From assembly GCF_020253645.1 (NCBI RefSeq), contig NZ_JADCBG010000028.1, positions 25,280 to 89,279 of the forward strand: a stretch of 64,000 bases of DNA, given 5' to 3'. Under the pieces are notes generated by a model. The model ran no database searches, had not been told where the DNA came from, and saw only the letters and a list, made by a program, of their open reading frames with translations. The DNA comes from Phenylobacterium sp. (GTDB lineage Bacteria > Pseudomonadota > Alphaproteobacteria > Caulobacterales > Caulobacteraceae). Both the position numbers and the translations under genes were made by a program. Shown piece by piece: positions 18,059-26,943 of the stretch (positions are counted from its first letter, which is position 1; each line of letters opens with the position of its first letter).

Positions 18059-18783
18059 AGCCCCCGCAGGTACCTCAAACTCGCCTCCACGCTCGGCCAG
18101 TAGGGGGCCGGCGGAAAGTCGTGCTCGACGAAGCGGTGTTCCACGCCGACGTCCACGCCGGCGGCCAGGAGGGCGGGGAAGTCGAGGGTTCCGGCGCCCA
18201 CGTCGGCCATGCCGCCGTCGGCCTTGTAGTCCTTCAGGTGCAGGAGGCGCACGCGGCCGGCCAGGCGGCGGATCATGGCCAGGGCGTCCTGCCCGCCCCG
18301 GGTCAGCCAGTAGACGTCCAGCTCGAAACTGACGAGGTCCGGGTCGGTCCCGTCGACCAGGCGGTCGAAGGGAAGGGTCCCGTCGGCCTCCGGGGCGAAC
18401 TCGAAGTCGTGGTGGTGGTAGGCGACGCGGAAGCCCTCGGCGGTCGCCCGGCGGGCGAAGGCGTTCAGGCCGGCGATCACGGCGTCCCAGTCCCTCTGGT
18501 CCGGCATGACGAAGGGCAGGACGATCCAGCGGCAGCCGAGGTGGCGGGCCATGGCCAGGACGGCGTCGGGTCGGTCGCGCATGTCGTCCAGGCCGGCGTG
18601 CACCGAGGGGCAGTCCAGGCCGATGGCGGCCAGGTGGGCGCCCAGGTCGGCGAAGTCCATGGACAGGGGGGCGGCGAACTCCACCGCGTCATAGCCGATC
18701 TCGCGGATGCGGCTGAGGGTCCCCTTGGGATCGGCGGCGAAGGGCTTGCGCAGGGTGTAGAGCTGCAGGCCGTAGGCGGGCAT
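18052..18783 (-). CDS. Sugar phosphate isomerase/epimerase (AP-endonuclease-2-type TIM barrel)
   Basis: YGLQLYTLRKPFAADPKGTLSRIREIGYDAVEFA..AYHHHDFEF..LHLKDYK. Confidence 0.85.
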   Translation of the reverse strand: MPAYGLQLYTLRKPFAADPKGTLSRIREIGYDAVEFAAPLSMDFADLGAHLAAIGLDCPSVHAGLDDMRDRPDAVLAMARHLGCRWIVLPFVMPDQRDWDAVIAGLNAFARRATAEGFRVAYHHHDFEFAPEADGTLPFDRLVDGTDPDLVSFELDVYWLTRGGQDALAMIRRLAGRVRLLHLKDYKADGGMADVGAGTLDFPALLAAGVDVGVEHRFVEHDFPPAPYWPSVEASLRYLRGLW

Positions 18784-20441
18784 CAGAGGGCTCCGTCGCG
18801 AAGGAGGTCGGCCGCATGGTTCGCCGTGCGGGCGGACAGGGCCATGTAGGTCAGGGAGGGGTTCATCGAGGCGCTGGAGGCCATGACCGCCCCGTCGGAG
18901 AGGAAGAGGTTGGGAACCTCGTGCGCCTGGCCCCAGCCATTCACCACCGAGGTCGCCGGGTCGCGGCCCATGCGCGCCGTGCCCATCTCGTGGATGCGGT
19001 CGCCGGGCGGGGTGATCTGCTCCGCCGCCGCCTCCCAGGAATTGAGGTCGACGCAACCGGCGGCCTTCAGCATCTCCCAGGCGTCGCGGGCCGCCTCGCG
19101 CATCATCACCTGTTCGTTGCGGCCGTGGGCGGCGTCGATGATGGGGACGGGAAACCCCCAGGAATCCGTCCGCGAGGTCGAGAGGGTGACGCGATTGTCG
19201 GGGTTGGGCAGGACCTCGCCGAAGGGCAGCAAGGACATGGACCAGGGCATGCCGCCATGCGCCTCGGGCCGGCGCGAGCGCACGGCGCCGCCCTGCATGC
19301 CGAAGCCGCGCAGATAGGGCTTGTCCGTCTCCGTGACGTGGGCGTAGCGCGGGATGTAGATCCCCGTCGGGCGCTCGCCGGGATCGGGCTCGTCCCGAAA
19401 GCCGGGCCAGCGCCCGACAATGGGCCGGGTGCTGACATGGTCCATCAGGTTGCGTCCGACCTGGTCGCTGCTGTTGGCCAGGCCCCTCGGGAAGGCGTCG
19501 GACCGCGAGTTCAGGAGAAGGGTCGCCGTATTGATGCTGGAGGCGTTGAGGAAGACCATCCGCGCCGAGTAGGTTCGCCCCTCCCGGGTGAGGCGATCCA
19601 CCACCCTCACGCCGGTGACGCGCCCCCGGGCGGGGTCATACTCCACCGAAGTCACAACGGCGTCGGTCACCACGGTCAGCCTGCCGGTCGCCAGGGCGGC
19701 GGGGAGGGTGGCCGCCTGGGTGGAGAAGTAGCCGCCCAGACTGCAGCCGTGGGCGCAGCGCAGCTTGCCCTCGCAGCGCTTGCGACCAAGGTCCTGATGC
19801 GTCTTGGTGGTCCGGGTCAGGTTGGCCGCCCGGCCGATGATCATGCGCCGGGTGGGAAATGCCGTTTCGATGTTCGCCTTCACCGCCTCTTCGACCACAT
19901 TCATCGGCCAGGGGGGCAGGAAGTCGCCATCGGGCAACTGGCTCAGATCGTCATAGTCGCCGCTGATGCCGGCGAAGGCCTCCACATGGTCATACCAGGG
20001 GGCGAGGTCGTCATACCGGATCGGCCAGTCGACCCCGTGGCCATCCTTCAGGTTGGACTCGAAGTCCTGCGGCGCCCAGCGGTAGGACTGGCGGCCCCAG
20101 GTCAGGGAGCGCCCGCCCAGCTGATAGCCCCGGATCCACCGATAGGGCTTGCCCGTCGCGGTCTCGTAGGGGTGATCAAAGTCGCTGGCCCAGAAGGCCT
20201 TGTTGGACTCGAACAGGGCGTAGGACACCCCCACATGGTAGGGGTAGTGCTTCTCCCGCTCCTCCAGGGGGATCTGATCCTCCTTGGGCGTGCGGCTGGC
20301 CGCCAGGTCGTTGCTGTAGTCCTCCCCGTGACGGACCTCCGGCCCGCGCTCGAGCATCAGGACCTTCAGCCCCCGCTCGCACAGCTCCTTGGCGACCCAG
20401 CCGCCGCTGATCCCCGACCCGACGACGATGGCGTCAAACAT
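18783..20441 (-). CDS. GMC-type FAD-dependent oxidoreductase
   Basis: FDAIVVGSGISGGWVAKELCERGLKVLMLERG..YQLGGRSLTWGRQSYRW..MGTARMG..LFLSDGAVM. Confidence 0.9.
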   Translation of the reverse strand: MFDAIVVGSGISGGWVAKELCERGLKVLMLERGPEVRHGEDYSNDLAASRTPKEDQIPLEEREKHYPYHVGVSYALFESNKAFWASDFDHPYETATGKPYRWIRGYQLGGRSLTWGRQSYRWAPQDFESNLKDGHGVDWPIRYDDLAPWYDHVEAFAGISGDYDDLSQLPDGDFLPPWPMNVVEEAVKANIETAFPTRRMIIGRAANLTRTTKTHQDLGRKRCEGKLRCAHGCSLGGYFSTQAATLPAALATGRLTVVTDAVVTSVEYDPARGRVTGVRVVDRLTREGRTYSARMVFLNASSINTATLLLNSRSDAFPRGLANSSDQVGRNLMDHVSTRPIVGRWPGFRDEPDPGERPTGIYIPRYAHVTETDKPYLRGFGMQGGAVRSRRPEAHGGMPWSMSLLPFGEVLPNPDNRVTLSTSRTDSWGFPVPIIDAAHGRNEQVMMREAARDAWEMLKAAGCVDLNSWEAAAEQITPPGDRIHEMGTARMGRDPATSVVNGWGQAHEVPNLFLSDGAVMASSASMNPSLTYMALSARTANHAADLLRDGAL

Positions 20442-21219
20442 TGCGGACTCCCTGGGCGGCGCCCGCATCGACGAGGGCTATGGCGGCGGCCAGGGCGGCG
20501 ACAGGCTCCCCGCGCGGCACGAACTCGTGGCCCACCCACTGGCCGTAGCCCTTGCGGGCGAGCAGGCCGGCGATGGCGGGCCAGTTGATCTCCTGCCGGT
20601 TGTCCAGGTCCCGGCGGCCAGGGGCGCCGGCGGTGTGGACGTGGCCGATCAGGTCGAGGTGGTCGACGATGGTCCGGCTCAGGTCGCCCTCCATCAGCTG
20701 CATGTGATAGCCGTCGTAGAGGAGGCGCAGGCCCGGGTCGTCCAGCTGACGCACGATCTCGGCCCCGAAGGCGGTGCGGTCGCACTGGTGGCCGGGGTGG
20801 TCGACCTTGCTGTTGAGAAGCTCCAGGAGCAGGCGCACGCCCGCCGCCTTCGCATGTTCCACCACAGGCCCCAGCCCCTCCACGCAGGCGGCGATGGCCG
20901 GGGCGTCGGCGCCGTCGCCGATCCTCGAGCCGGAGAAGACGATCACGGCCTCGCAGCCTCCCGCTGCGGCGTCATCGATCCGGCGGCGCACCTCGTCGCG
21001 CAGGGCCGCGTGCCGGGAGGGGTCGTTGAACCCGGTCTCCAGGGCGTGGCCGCTGAGGGTGACGACGGACAGGCCGAGGTCCTGGGCCACGGGCCACAGG
21101 TCGTCGGGCAGCATCTCCACCCCCTTGGCGCCCGCGCCGGCGGCGCCGGCGAGAAGGGCCCTGGGGTCGGTGGCGGGGTCCATGGCGAAGGACCACCAGG
21201 CGAAGCTCTGACGGATCAT
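20434..21219 (-). CDS. Hydroxypyruvate isomerase-like TIM barrel protein
   Basis: IRQSFAWWSF..LLLELLNSKVDHPGHQCDRTAFG..LLYDGYHMQLMEGDLSRTI..GHVHTAGAPGRRDLD. Confidence 0.85.
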   Translation of the reverse strand: MIRQSFAWWSFAMDPATDPRALLAGAAGAGAKGVEMLPDDLWPVAQDLGLSVVTLSGHALETGFNDPSRHAALRDEVRRRIDDAAAGGCEAVIVFSGSRIGDGADAPAIAACVEGLGPVVEHAKAAGVRLLLELLNSKVDHPGHQCDRTAFGAEIVRQLDDPGLRLLYDGYHMQLMEGDLSRTIVDHLDLIGHVHTAGAPGRRDLDNRQEINWPAIAGLLARKGYGQWVGHEFVPRGEPVAALAAAIALVDAGAAQGVRNV

Positions 21220-22376
21220 GCGGCCTCCTCGGAAAGGGAAATCCAGGCCCCGTCCGAAGCGGCGCTGCGGACGGCGGCGGTGATGAAGGCGACGCCCTCG
21301 ACCCCCTCGCGCACCCCGGGCAGGCCGGCGAGGCGGTCGGGGGGCGCCTGTCCCGCCCGATGGGCGAGGATGAGGTCGGCGGCGTCGGTGTAGATCTGGG
21401 CGAAGCCCTCGAGATAGCCCTCGGGATGGCCGGCGGGCAGGCGGGTGGCGGCCTCGGCGGCGGCGGACAGGCCCGGTCCGCCCCGGCGCAGGACCTGCGG
21501 GGCCTCGCCCAGCCGGGCGAAGCGCAGGTAGTCGGGCTCTTCCTGGGACCAGTCGAGGGCGGCGTCGGCGCCGATCACCCGCAGGCGCAGGCCGTTGGAG
21601 GCGCCGATGGCCACCTGGCTGGCCCAGAGCTGGCCGCGGGCGCCGCCGGCCCAGCGCAGGCGGACCTGGACGTCGTCGTCCAGCCGGCGGCCGGCGACGA
21701 AGCGGGAGGTCTCGGCGCTGACCGCCGAAGGCGTCTCGCCGGTCACGAAGGCCGCCAGGTGGAAGGCGTGGGTGGCGATGTCCCCCAGGGCGCCGCCAGG
21801 GCCGGCCCGGTCCGGATCGCCGCGCCAGTCGGCCTGGCGGTTGCCGGGCAGGTCGCGGGCAAGCCAGTCCTGGGCGTACTCGGCCTGGACCACCCGGATC
21901 GGCCCCAGGACGCCCCGCGCCACCAGGTCCCGGGCGTGCCGGACCATGGGATAGCCGCTGTAATTGTGGGTCAGGACGAAGGGCAGGCCGGTCCGGGCGA
22001 CGAGGTCCGAGAGGGCCCTGGCCTCCTGCATCCCGGTCGTCAGGGGCTTGTCGCAGATGACCGCGATCCCGGCCTCCAGGAAGGCCCGGGCCGGGGCGAA
22101 GTGGGCGGCGTTGGGAGTGACGATGGCGACGGCGTCGATCCCGTCCGGCCGGGCGGCCTCGGCCCGGGCCATTTCGGCGAAGTCGCCATAGCTGCGGCCC
22201 GGGTCCAGCCCCAGGCCCAGGCCGAAGGCGCGGGACCGCTCCGGATCCGAGGAAAAGGCGCCGGCGACCAGGGTCCAGCGGTCGTCGAGCCGGGCGGCCA
22301 TGCGGTGGACGGCGCCGATGAAGGCGCCCTCCCCGCCGCCGACCATGCCGAGACGAAGGCGTCGCTCAGCGGTCAA
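21216..22376 (-). CDS. Gfo/Idh/MocA family oxidoreductase
   Basis: LRLGMVGGGEGAFIGAVHRMA..DAVAIVTPNAAHF..AVICDKPLT. Confidence 0.9.
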   Translation of the reverse strand: MTAERRLRLGMVGGGEGAFIGAVHRMAARLDDRWTLVAGAFSSDPERSRAFGLGLGLDPGRSYGDFAEMARAEAARPDGIDAVAIVTPNAAHFAPARAFLEAGIAVICDKPLTTGMQEARALSDLVARTGLPFVLTHNYSGYPMVRHARDLVARGVLGPIRVVQAEYAQDWLARDLPGNRQADWRGDPDRAGPGGALGDIATHAFHLAAFVTGETPSAVSAETSRFVAGRRLDDDVQVRLRWAGGARGQLWASQVAIGASNGLRLRVIGADAALDWSQEEPDYLRFARLGEAPQVLRRGGPGLSAAAEAATRLPAGHPEGYLEGFAQIYTDAADLILAHRAGQAPPDRLAGLPGVREGVEGVAFITAAVRSAASDGAWISLSEEAA

Positions 22377-23415
22377 GGCCGAGCATCCGGCGATTGGCGG
22401 CGGCGTCCACCCCGGTGGCGACGAAGTCGTCGAAGCTCTTGCCGGTCACGTTGATGATGTGGTCGCGGATGAAGGGCGCGCCCTCGCGGGCCCCGTCCTC
22501 GGGCGCCTTGAGGGCGCACTCCCACTCCAGCACCGCCCAGCCCTGGTAGCCGTACTGGGCGAGCTTGGAGAAGATGGCGCGGAAATCGACCTGGCCGTCG
22601 CCCAGGGAGCGGAAACGGCCGGCGCGCTCCTTCCAGGGCTGGTAGCCGGAATAGACCCCCTGCCGCCCGGTGGGCCGGAATTCGGCGTCCTTCACGTGGA
22701 ACATCCGGATCCGCTCGTGGTAGAGGTCGATGTACTCCAGGTAGTCCAGCTGCTGCAGCATGAAGTGGCTGGGGTCATAGAGCAGGCAGGCCCGGGGATG
22801 GTGATCCACCCGGTCCCAGAACATCTCCACCGTCGCCCCGTCGAACAGGTCCTCGCTGGGATGCACCTCGTAGCAGAGGTCCACCCCGGCCTCCTCGTAG
22901 GCGTCGAGGATGGGACGCCAGCGCCGGGCCAGCTCGTCGAAGGCCTCCTCCACAAGGCCCGCGGGGCGTTGGGGATAGGGATAGAAGTAGGGCCAGGCCA
23001 GGGCGCCCGAGAAGGTGACGCTGGCGGGCAGGCCCATCCGTCGCGAGGCCTTGGCGCCCAGGAGGACCTGCTCCACCGCCCAGGCCTGGCGGGCCTTGGG
23101 ATTGCCGCGCACGGCGGAGGGGACCCCGCCGTCGAACATCTCGTCATAGGCCGGATGCACCGCCACCAGCTGGCCCTGCATGTGGGTGGACAGCTCGGAG
23201 ACCTCCAGGCCGAGGTCGGCGAGCATGCCCTTGACCTCGTCGCAGTAGGCGTCGCTCTCGGCGGCCAGCTTCAGGTCGAACAGGCGCCGGTCCCAGGTGG
23301 GAATCTGAACGCCCTTATAGCCCATGTCCGCCACCCAGCGGCCGATGGCGGGCAGGCTGTTGAAGGGCGCCTCGTCCCCGGCGAACTGGGCAAGGAAAAT
23401 CGCTGGTCCCTTCAT
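22366..23415 (-). CDS. Sugar phosphate isomerase/epimerase (TIM barrel)
   Basis: GYKGVQIPTWDRRLFDL..VDLCYEVHPSEDLFDG..LLYDPSHFMLQQLDY..FHVKDAEF. Confidence 0.85.
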   Translation of the reverse strand: MKGPAIFLAQFAGDEAPFNSLPAIGRWVADMGYKGVQIPTWDRRLFDLKLAAESDAYCDEVKGMLADLGLEVSELSTHMQGQLVAVHPAYDEMFDGGVPSAVRGNPKARQAWAVEQVLLGAKASRRMGLPASVTFSGALAWPYFYPYPQRPAGLVEEAFDELARRWRPILDAYEEAGVDLCYEVHPSEDLFDGATVEMFWDRVDHHPRACLLYDPSHFMLQQLDYLEYIDLYHERIRMFHVKDAEFRPTGRQGVYSGYQPWKERAGRFRSLGDGQVDFRAIFSKLAQYGYQGWAVLEWECALKAPEDGAREGAPFIRDHIINVTGKSFDDFVATGVDAAANRRMLGLDR

Positions 23416-23484
23416 GGTCTCTCCCTGGTCCTGATGAGCCTGGCTCCAGCCTAGCACGGCGGGCGCTCAGGGCGAGAGGCGCCT

Positions 23485-24135
23485 TCAGAGGTCACGCAGC
23501 ACGGCGCGCACGGGGGAGGCGTCAGCGCCCGCCAGGGACAGGGGAAGGGCGATGAGCTCAAAGACGCCATCCTCGACGCCATCGAGGACCAGGCCCTCAA
23601 GCACCGCCATGCCCAGGCGGCCCAGGGCGAGGTGGCTGGCCAGATGCTTGGCCTCCTGCGGGTCGAGGGAGGGGCCGTCCATCCCGATCAGCCGGACGCC
23701 GGCGGCGCCGAGGGCTTCCACCAGCTCCGGAGCGGGAGTGCGGAAGGCCTCCGGCCAGGCGTCATGGGGAAAGGCCTCAAAGGTCCGCAGGAGCACCCGG
23801 CGGACGCCAGGGACGAGGCGGGGCAGGACCTCCTCCGGGGCGATGCGCTCCGGTCCGTCCGTCACCGACATGAGCTGGGCGGGGCCGAGGTAGGGAACCA
23901 GGTCAACCATCTCCATGGAGCCGCCCGCCGGGTCGAAATGCAGGGGGGCGTCGGCGTGGGCGCCGGAGTGGGTGGACAGGGTCAGGCGCGAGACGTTGAC
24001 CGGGCAGTCCCCGTCCAGGATCCAGGTCCGCTCCAGGCCGAAGGGGGTGTCGCCCGGCCAGACCGGCAGGCCCGGCCGCAGGGGCTGGGAGATGTCGTAC
24101 AGCCGGCGGCCGGCCTCGTCCCGGGGGGCGTTCAT
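23485..24135 (-). CDS. kynB: Kynurenine formamidase (cyclase family)
   Basis: YDISQPLRPGLPVWPGDTPF..STHSGAHADAPLHFDPAGG; adjacent to kynU. Confidence 0.85.
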   Translation of the reverse strand: MNAPRDEAGRRLYDISQPLRPGLPVWPGDTPFGLERTWILDGDCPVNVSRLTLSTHSGAHADAPLHFDPAGGSMEMVDLVPYLGPAQLMSVTDGPERIAPEEVLPRLVPGVRRVLLRTFEAFPHDAWPEAFRTPAPELVEALGAAGVRLIGMDGPSLDPQEAKHLASHLALGRLGMAVLEGLVLDGVEDGVFELIALPLSLAGADASPVRAVLRDL

Positions 24136-25400
24136 GTGACCCTCTGCTTCTCGGCGAAGGCGGGATCGCGCCAGGCGCCGGTCTCCATGACCCGGGCGAA
24201 ACGGTCCGCCGCGGCCCAGACATCCGCCCGGCGCAGGAAGAGGGGCGAAAAGCCCAGGCGCATCAGGTCCGGGGCCCGGAAGTCGCCGATCACGCCGGCG
24301 GCGATCAGGGCCTGCACCACCGGGTAGGCCTGGGGGTGGGCGAAGGACAGGTGGCCGCCCCGGGCCTCCCGCCGGGCCGGGGAGACGCGGGTGAAGCCGT
24401 GCGCCTCCAGCGCCGGCGCCGCGCGAGCGAGGAAGAGGTCGGAGAGGGTCCGGGACCGCGCGAGAAGGGCGGCGGGTTGAAGGCCTTCGAACACCTCCAG
24501 GGCCGCATGCAGGGCGGTCAGGGACAGGATGGGAGGGGTCCCGGCCATGAGACGGGCGGCGCCGGCGGCGGGCGCGTAGTCCGGCGCGAAATCGAAGGGG
24601 CGCTCATGCCCCATCCAGCCCGACAGGGGATTGGCGAAGGCCTCGTGGTGGCGGCGGGCGAGGAAGGCGAAGGCCGGCGCCCCGGGTCCGCCGTTCAGGT
24701 ACTTGTATCCGCAGCCCACCGCCATGTCCGCGCCGGCTGCGGCGAGGCCGACGGGCGCGAGGCCTGCGGTGTGGCTGAGGTCCCAGAGGGTCAGGACGCC
24801 CGCCTCGGCGGCCTGGCGGGACAGGCCGGACAGGTCCGCCAGGGCGCCGGTGCGATAGTCCGCGTGACTCAGCACCAGCAGGGCGACGTCGTTCGAGAGC
24901 GCTCCGGCGATCTCGTGATGCGGAACGATCCGTATACGGATATCGGGCCTCAGGCGGGACAGACCCTGGAGCATGTAGCCGTCCGTGGGAAAGTCCATCT
25001 CGGCCGCCAGGAGGACCTTCCGGTCCGGGCTCAGGGCCAGGGCGCCCGCCGCCAGCTTAAAGAGATTCACCGAGACCGAGTCGGCGCAGGCCACCTCATC
25101 GGGATCAGCGCCGATCAAGGGGGCGATGCGGGTCGCGGTGCGGGTCGGCAGGCCAATCCAGTCATCGTCGTTCCAGCCGCGCACCAGGGACCGGCCCCAC
25201 TCGCCCGCAGTCGCCCTGCGGACCGCCGCCTCGGACGCGCGCGGCAGGGGCCCGAGGGAGTTTCCGTCCAGGTAGACGATCCCGGCGGGCAGGCGGAATC
25301 GCCCCGTCAGGGCCGAGAGGGGGTCATCCCGGTCGAGCCTGCGGCAGGCGGCCAGGCTGTCCGGAATAGGCTCCGGGGCGAGTTCCGGGATCGGGGCCAT
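24132..25400 (-). CDS. kynU: Kynureninase
   Basis: FRLPAGIVYLDGNSLGPLP..DSVSVNLFKLAAGAL..LWDLSHTAG..VGCGYKYLNGGPGAPAF. Confidence 0.95.
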   Translation of the reverse strand: MAPIPELAPEPIPDSLAACRRLDRDDPLSALTGRFRLPAGIVYLDGNSLGPLPRASEAAVRRATAGEWGRSLVRGWNDDDWIGLPTRTATRIAPLIGADPDEVACADSVSVNLFKLAAGALALSPDRKVLLAAEMDFPTDGYMLQGLSRLRPDIRIRIVPHHEIAGALSNDVALLVLSHADYRTGALADLSGLSRQAAEAGVLTLWDLSHTAGLAPVGLAAAGADMAVGCGYKYLNGGPGAPAFAFLARRHHEAFANPLSGWMGHERPFDFAPDYAPAAGAARLMAGTPPILSLTALHAALEVFEGLQPAALLARSRTLSDLFLARAAPALEAHGFTRVSPARREARGGHLSFAHPQAYPVVQALIAAGVIGDFRAPDLMRLGFSPLFLRRADVWAAADRFARVMETGAWRDPAFAEKQRVT

Positions 25401-26863
25401 CAGCGGACCTTGATGAACACCGGGTTGGCGTAGAACCAGAGGTCGTCCCAGGGATTCTCGCCCGGGACGTCCATGGCCGGCTCCGCCTCCTCGGTCCCGG
25501 TCCCGCGCAGGCGGATGTAACCGGAGGCCTGGACGTTGCGCAGGGTGGTGGTGAGGGTGATGACTTCGCCCTCGCGGACCCAGTCGGCGGCCGTGAAGCG
25601 CCGCTCGACCCGCGTCGTGGGGTTCACGTCCGCCGAACGGCTGGGGGCAGGGCCGGTGAGGTCGCCGCGGATGAGGTCGATCCGCTTCACCTCCGGGGAC
25701 CGGCCGCCAAAGTTCTCTCCGGACGGATCGCGGACCCTCAGGGTGATCCGGACGTCCTGACCCTTCGAGACCGTGACCTCTCCGCCGATGCCCGCAGGCG
25801 CGCCGCCGCGGGCCACGGGCCGCACCTCGAGATCGACAGAGGAGACGAGATCACCCGTTGTCACGAAGACGCGGCCATTGCGCAGGCCCTCCAGGATGTC
25901 GTCCGGCGTCTTCCGGGCGAGGACATGGGTCTTGGCGTACTCACCGGGCCAGAAGTCGATTCCACCGTCCGTATAGTGGCGGTGGGAGTCGGATGTCGCC
26001 GTGATCCACCAGCGCCGGCCCTCCCCCAGCATGGAATCCCAGAAGCCGCCGACCCGGGCGGTCATCTGGTCGTAGCCGCCGTAGGTGGGGTGCTGGCGGT
26101 AGGCGCCGCGCGCCTGCGAGAGGCGTGGGGAGCCATCGGGGTTGAGGCCGGCGGCCTGATGCCCGGGCGCCCCTTCCATGCCTACCGCGACCGAGGGCGC
26201 TGCGTCGTTCCAGTCGCGAAGCTCGGCCGGCGCGGTCTGTCCATAGGTCCCCATCGCCGGGGCCGACCGCGAGGCGTGGTGGGCGATCACCACCGGCGGA
26301 CGCGGGAGACCCTTCATGTAGGTCAGGGCCTCGACCATCCGGTCCTCCTGGTCGCGGGCCGGATCCAGGGGCCAAGCCTCGTACTTGTCGAAGCGGCGTT
26401 CGAGATCGACGAGATCGTCGCGCTCCGACGGGGACTTGGGGACGATGATGCTGGAATGGTCGGCGCCGGGCGTATTCAGCTCCAGGCCGAAGAAAAGGAT
26501 CAGGTCCGGCGTCTCTCCCCGCGCCCTCAGGATCTCGGGGTAGGCCAGGTCCCGGCTGATCCGGGAGTGATTCGGTCCGCCGTGGTCCGTCGCCGCCATC
26601 CAGGACAGGCCGAACTTCCGGGCCATGCGGGCGTTGGTGGGAATGGTGTTGCTCGAGTCGCCCCCGATCACGGGCTCCGGAGGCGCAGCGGGGTCCGATC
26701 CGGGCTTCCAGCCGACGCTGAACTGGGAATGGACATGGTGGTCGCCCGCCAGCCAGGTGCGGCCATCGCCGTGGGATGCGTGGGGCGCACCGGTTTCGTG
26801 GGCCAGCGCAGGGGCGACGAGCGCCGATCCGAGGGCGGCCAGGAGAAGTCCGTTCCGGAGCAT
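25400..26863 (-). CDS. Exported PHP-domain (CehA/McbA-like) metallohydrolase
   Basis: Signal peptide LLLAALGSALVAPALA; AGDHHVHSQFSVGW..MAATDHGGPNHSRIS..ATSDSHRH. Confidence 0.7.
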   Translation of the reverse strand: MLRNGLLLAALGSALVAPALAHETGAPHASHGDGRTWLAGDHHVHSQFSVGWKPGSDPAAPPEPVIGGDSSNTIPTNARMARKFGLSWMAATDHGGPNHSRISRDLAYPEILRARGETPDLILFFGLELNTPGADHSSIIVPKSPSERDDLVDLERRFDKYEAWPLDPARDQEDRMVEALTYMKGLPRPPVVIAHHASRSAPAMGTYGQTAPAELRDWNDAAPSVAVGMEGAPGHQAAGLNPDGSPRLSQARGAYRQHPTYGGYDQMTARVGGFWDSMLGEGRRWWITATSDSHRHYTDGGIDFWPGEYAKTHVLARKTPDDILEGLRNGRVFVTTGDLVSSVDLEVRPVARGGAPAGIGGEVTVSKGQDVRITLRVRDPSGENFGGRSPEVKRIDLIRGDLTGPAPSRSADVNPTTRVERRFTAADWVREGEVITLTTTLRNVQASGYIRLRGTGTEEAEPAMDVPGENPWDDLWFYANPVFIKVR

Positions 26864-26943
26864 GGCGAGGTTCCGCAGGGCTGGAGTCAGGCGAGCGCCC
26901 GGAGCAGATCCGGTGCGCACGTCAGGCGTATGACGATACCGGA

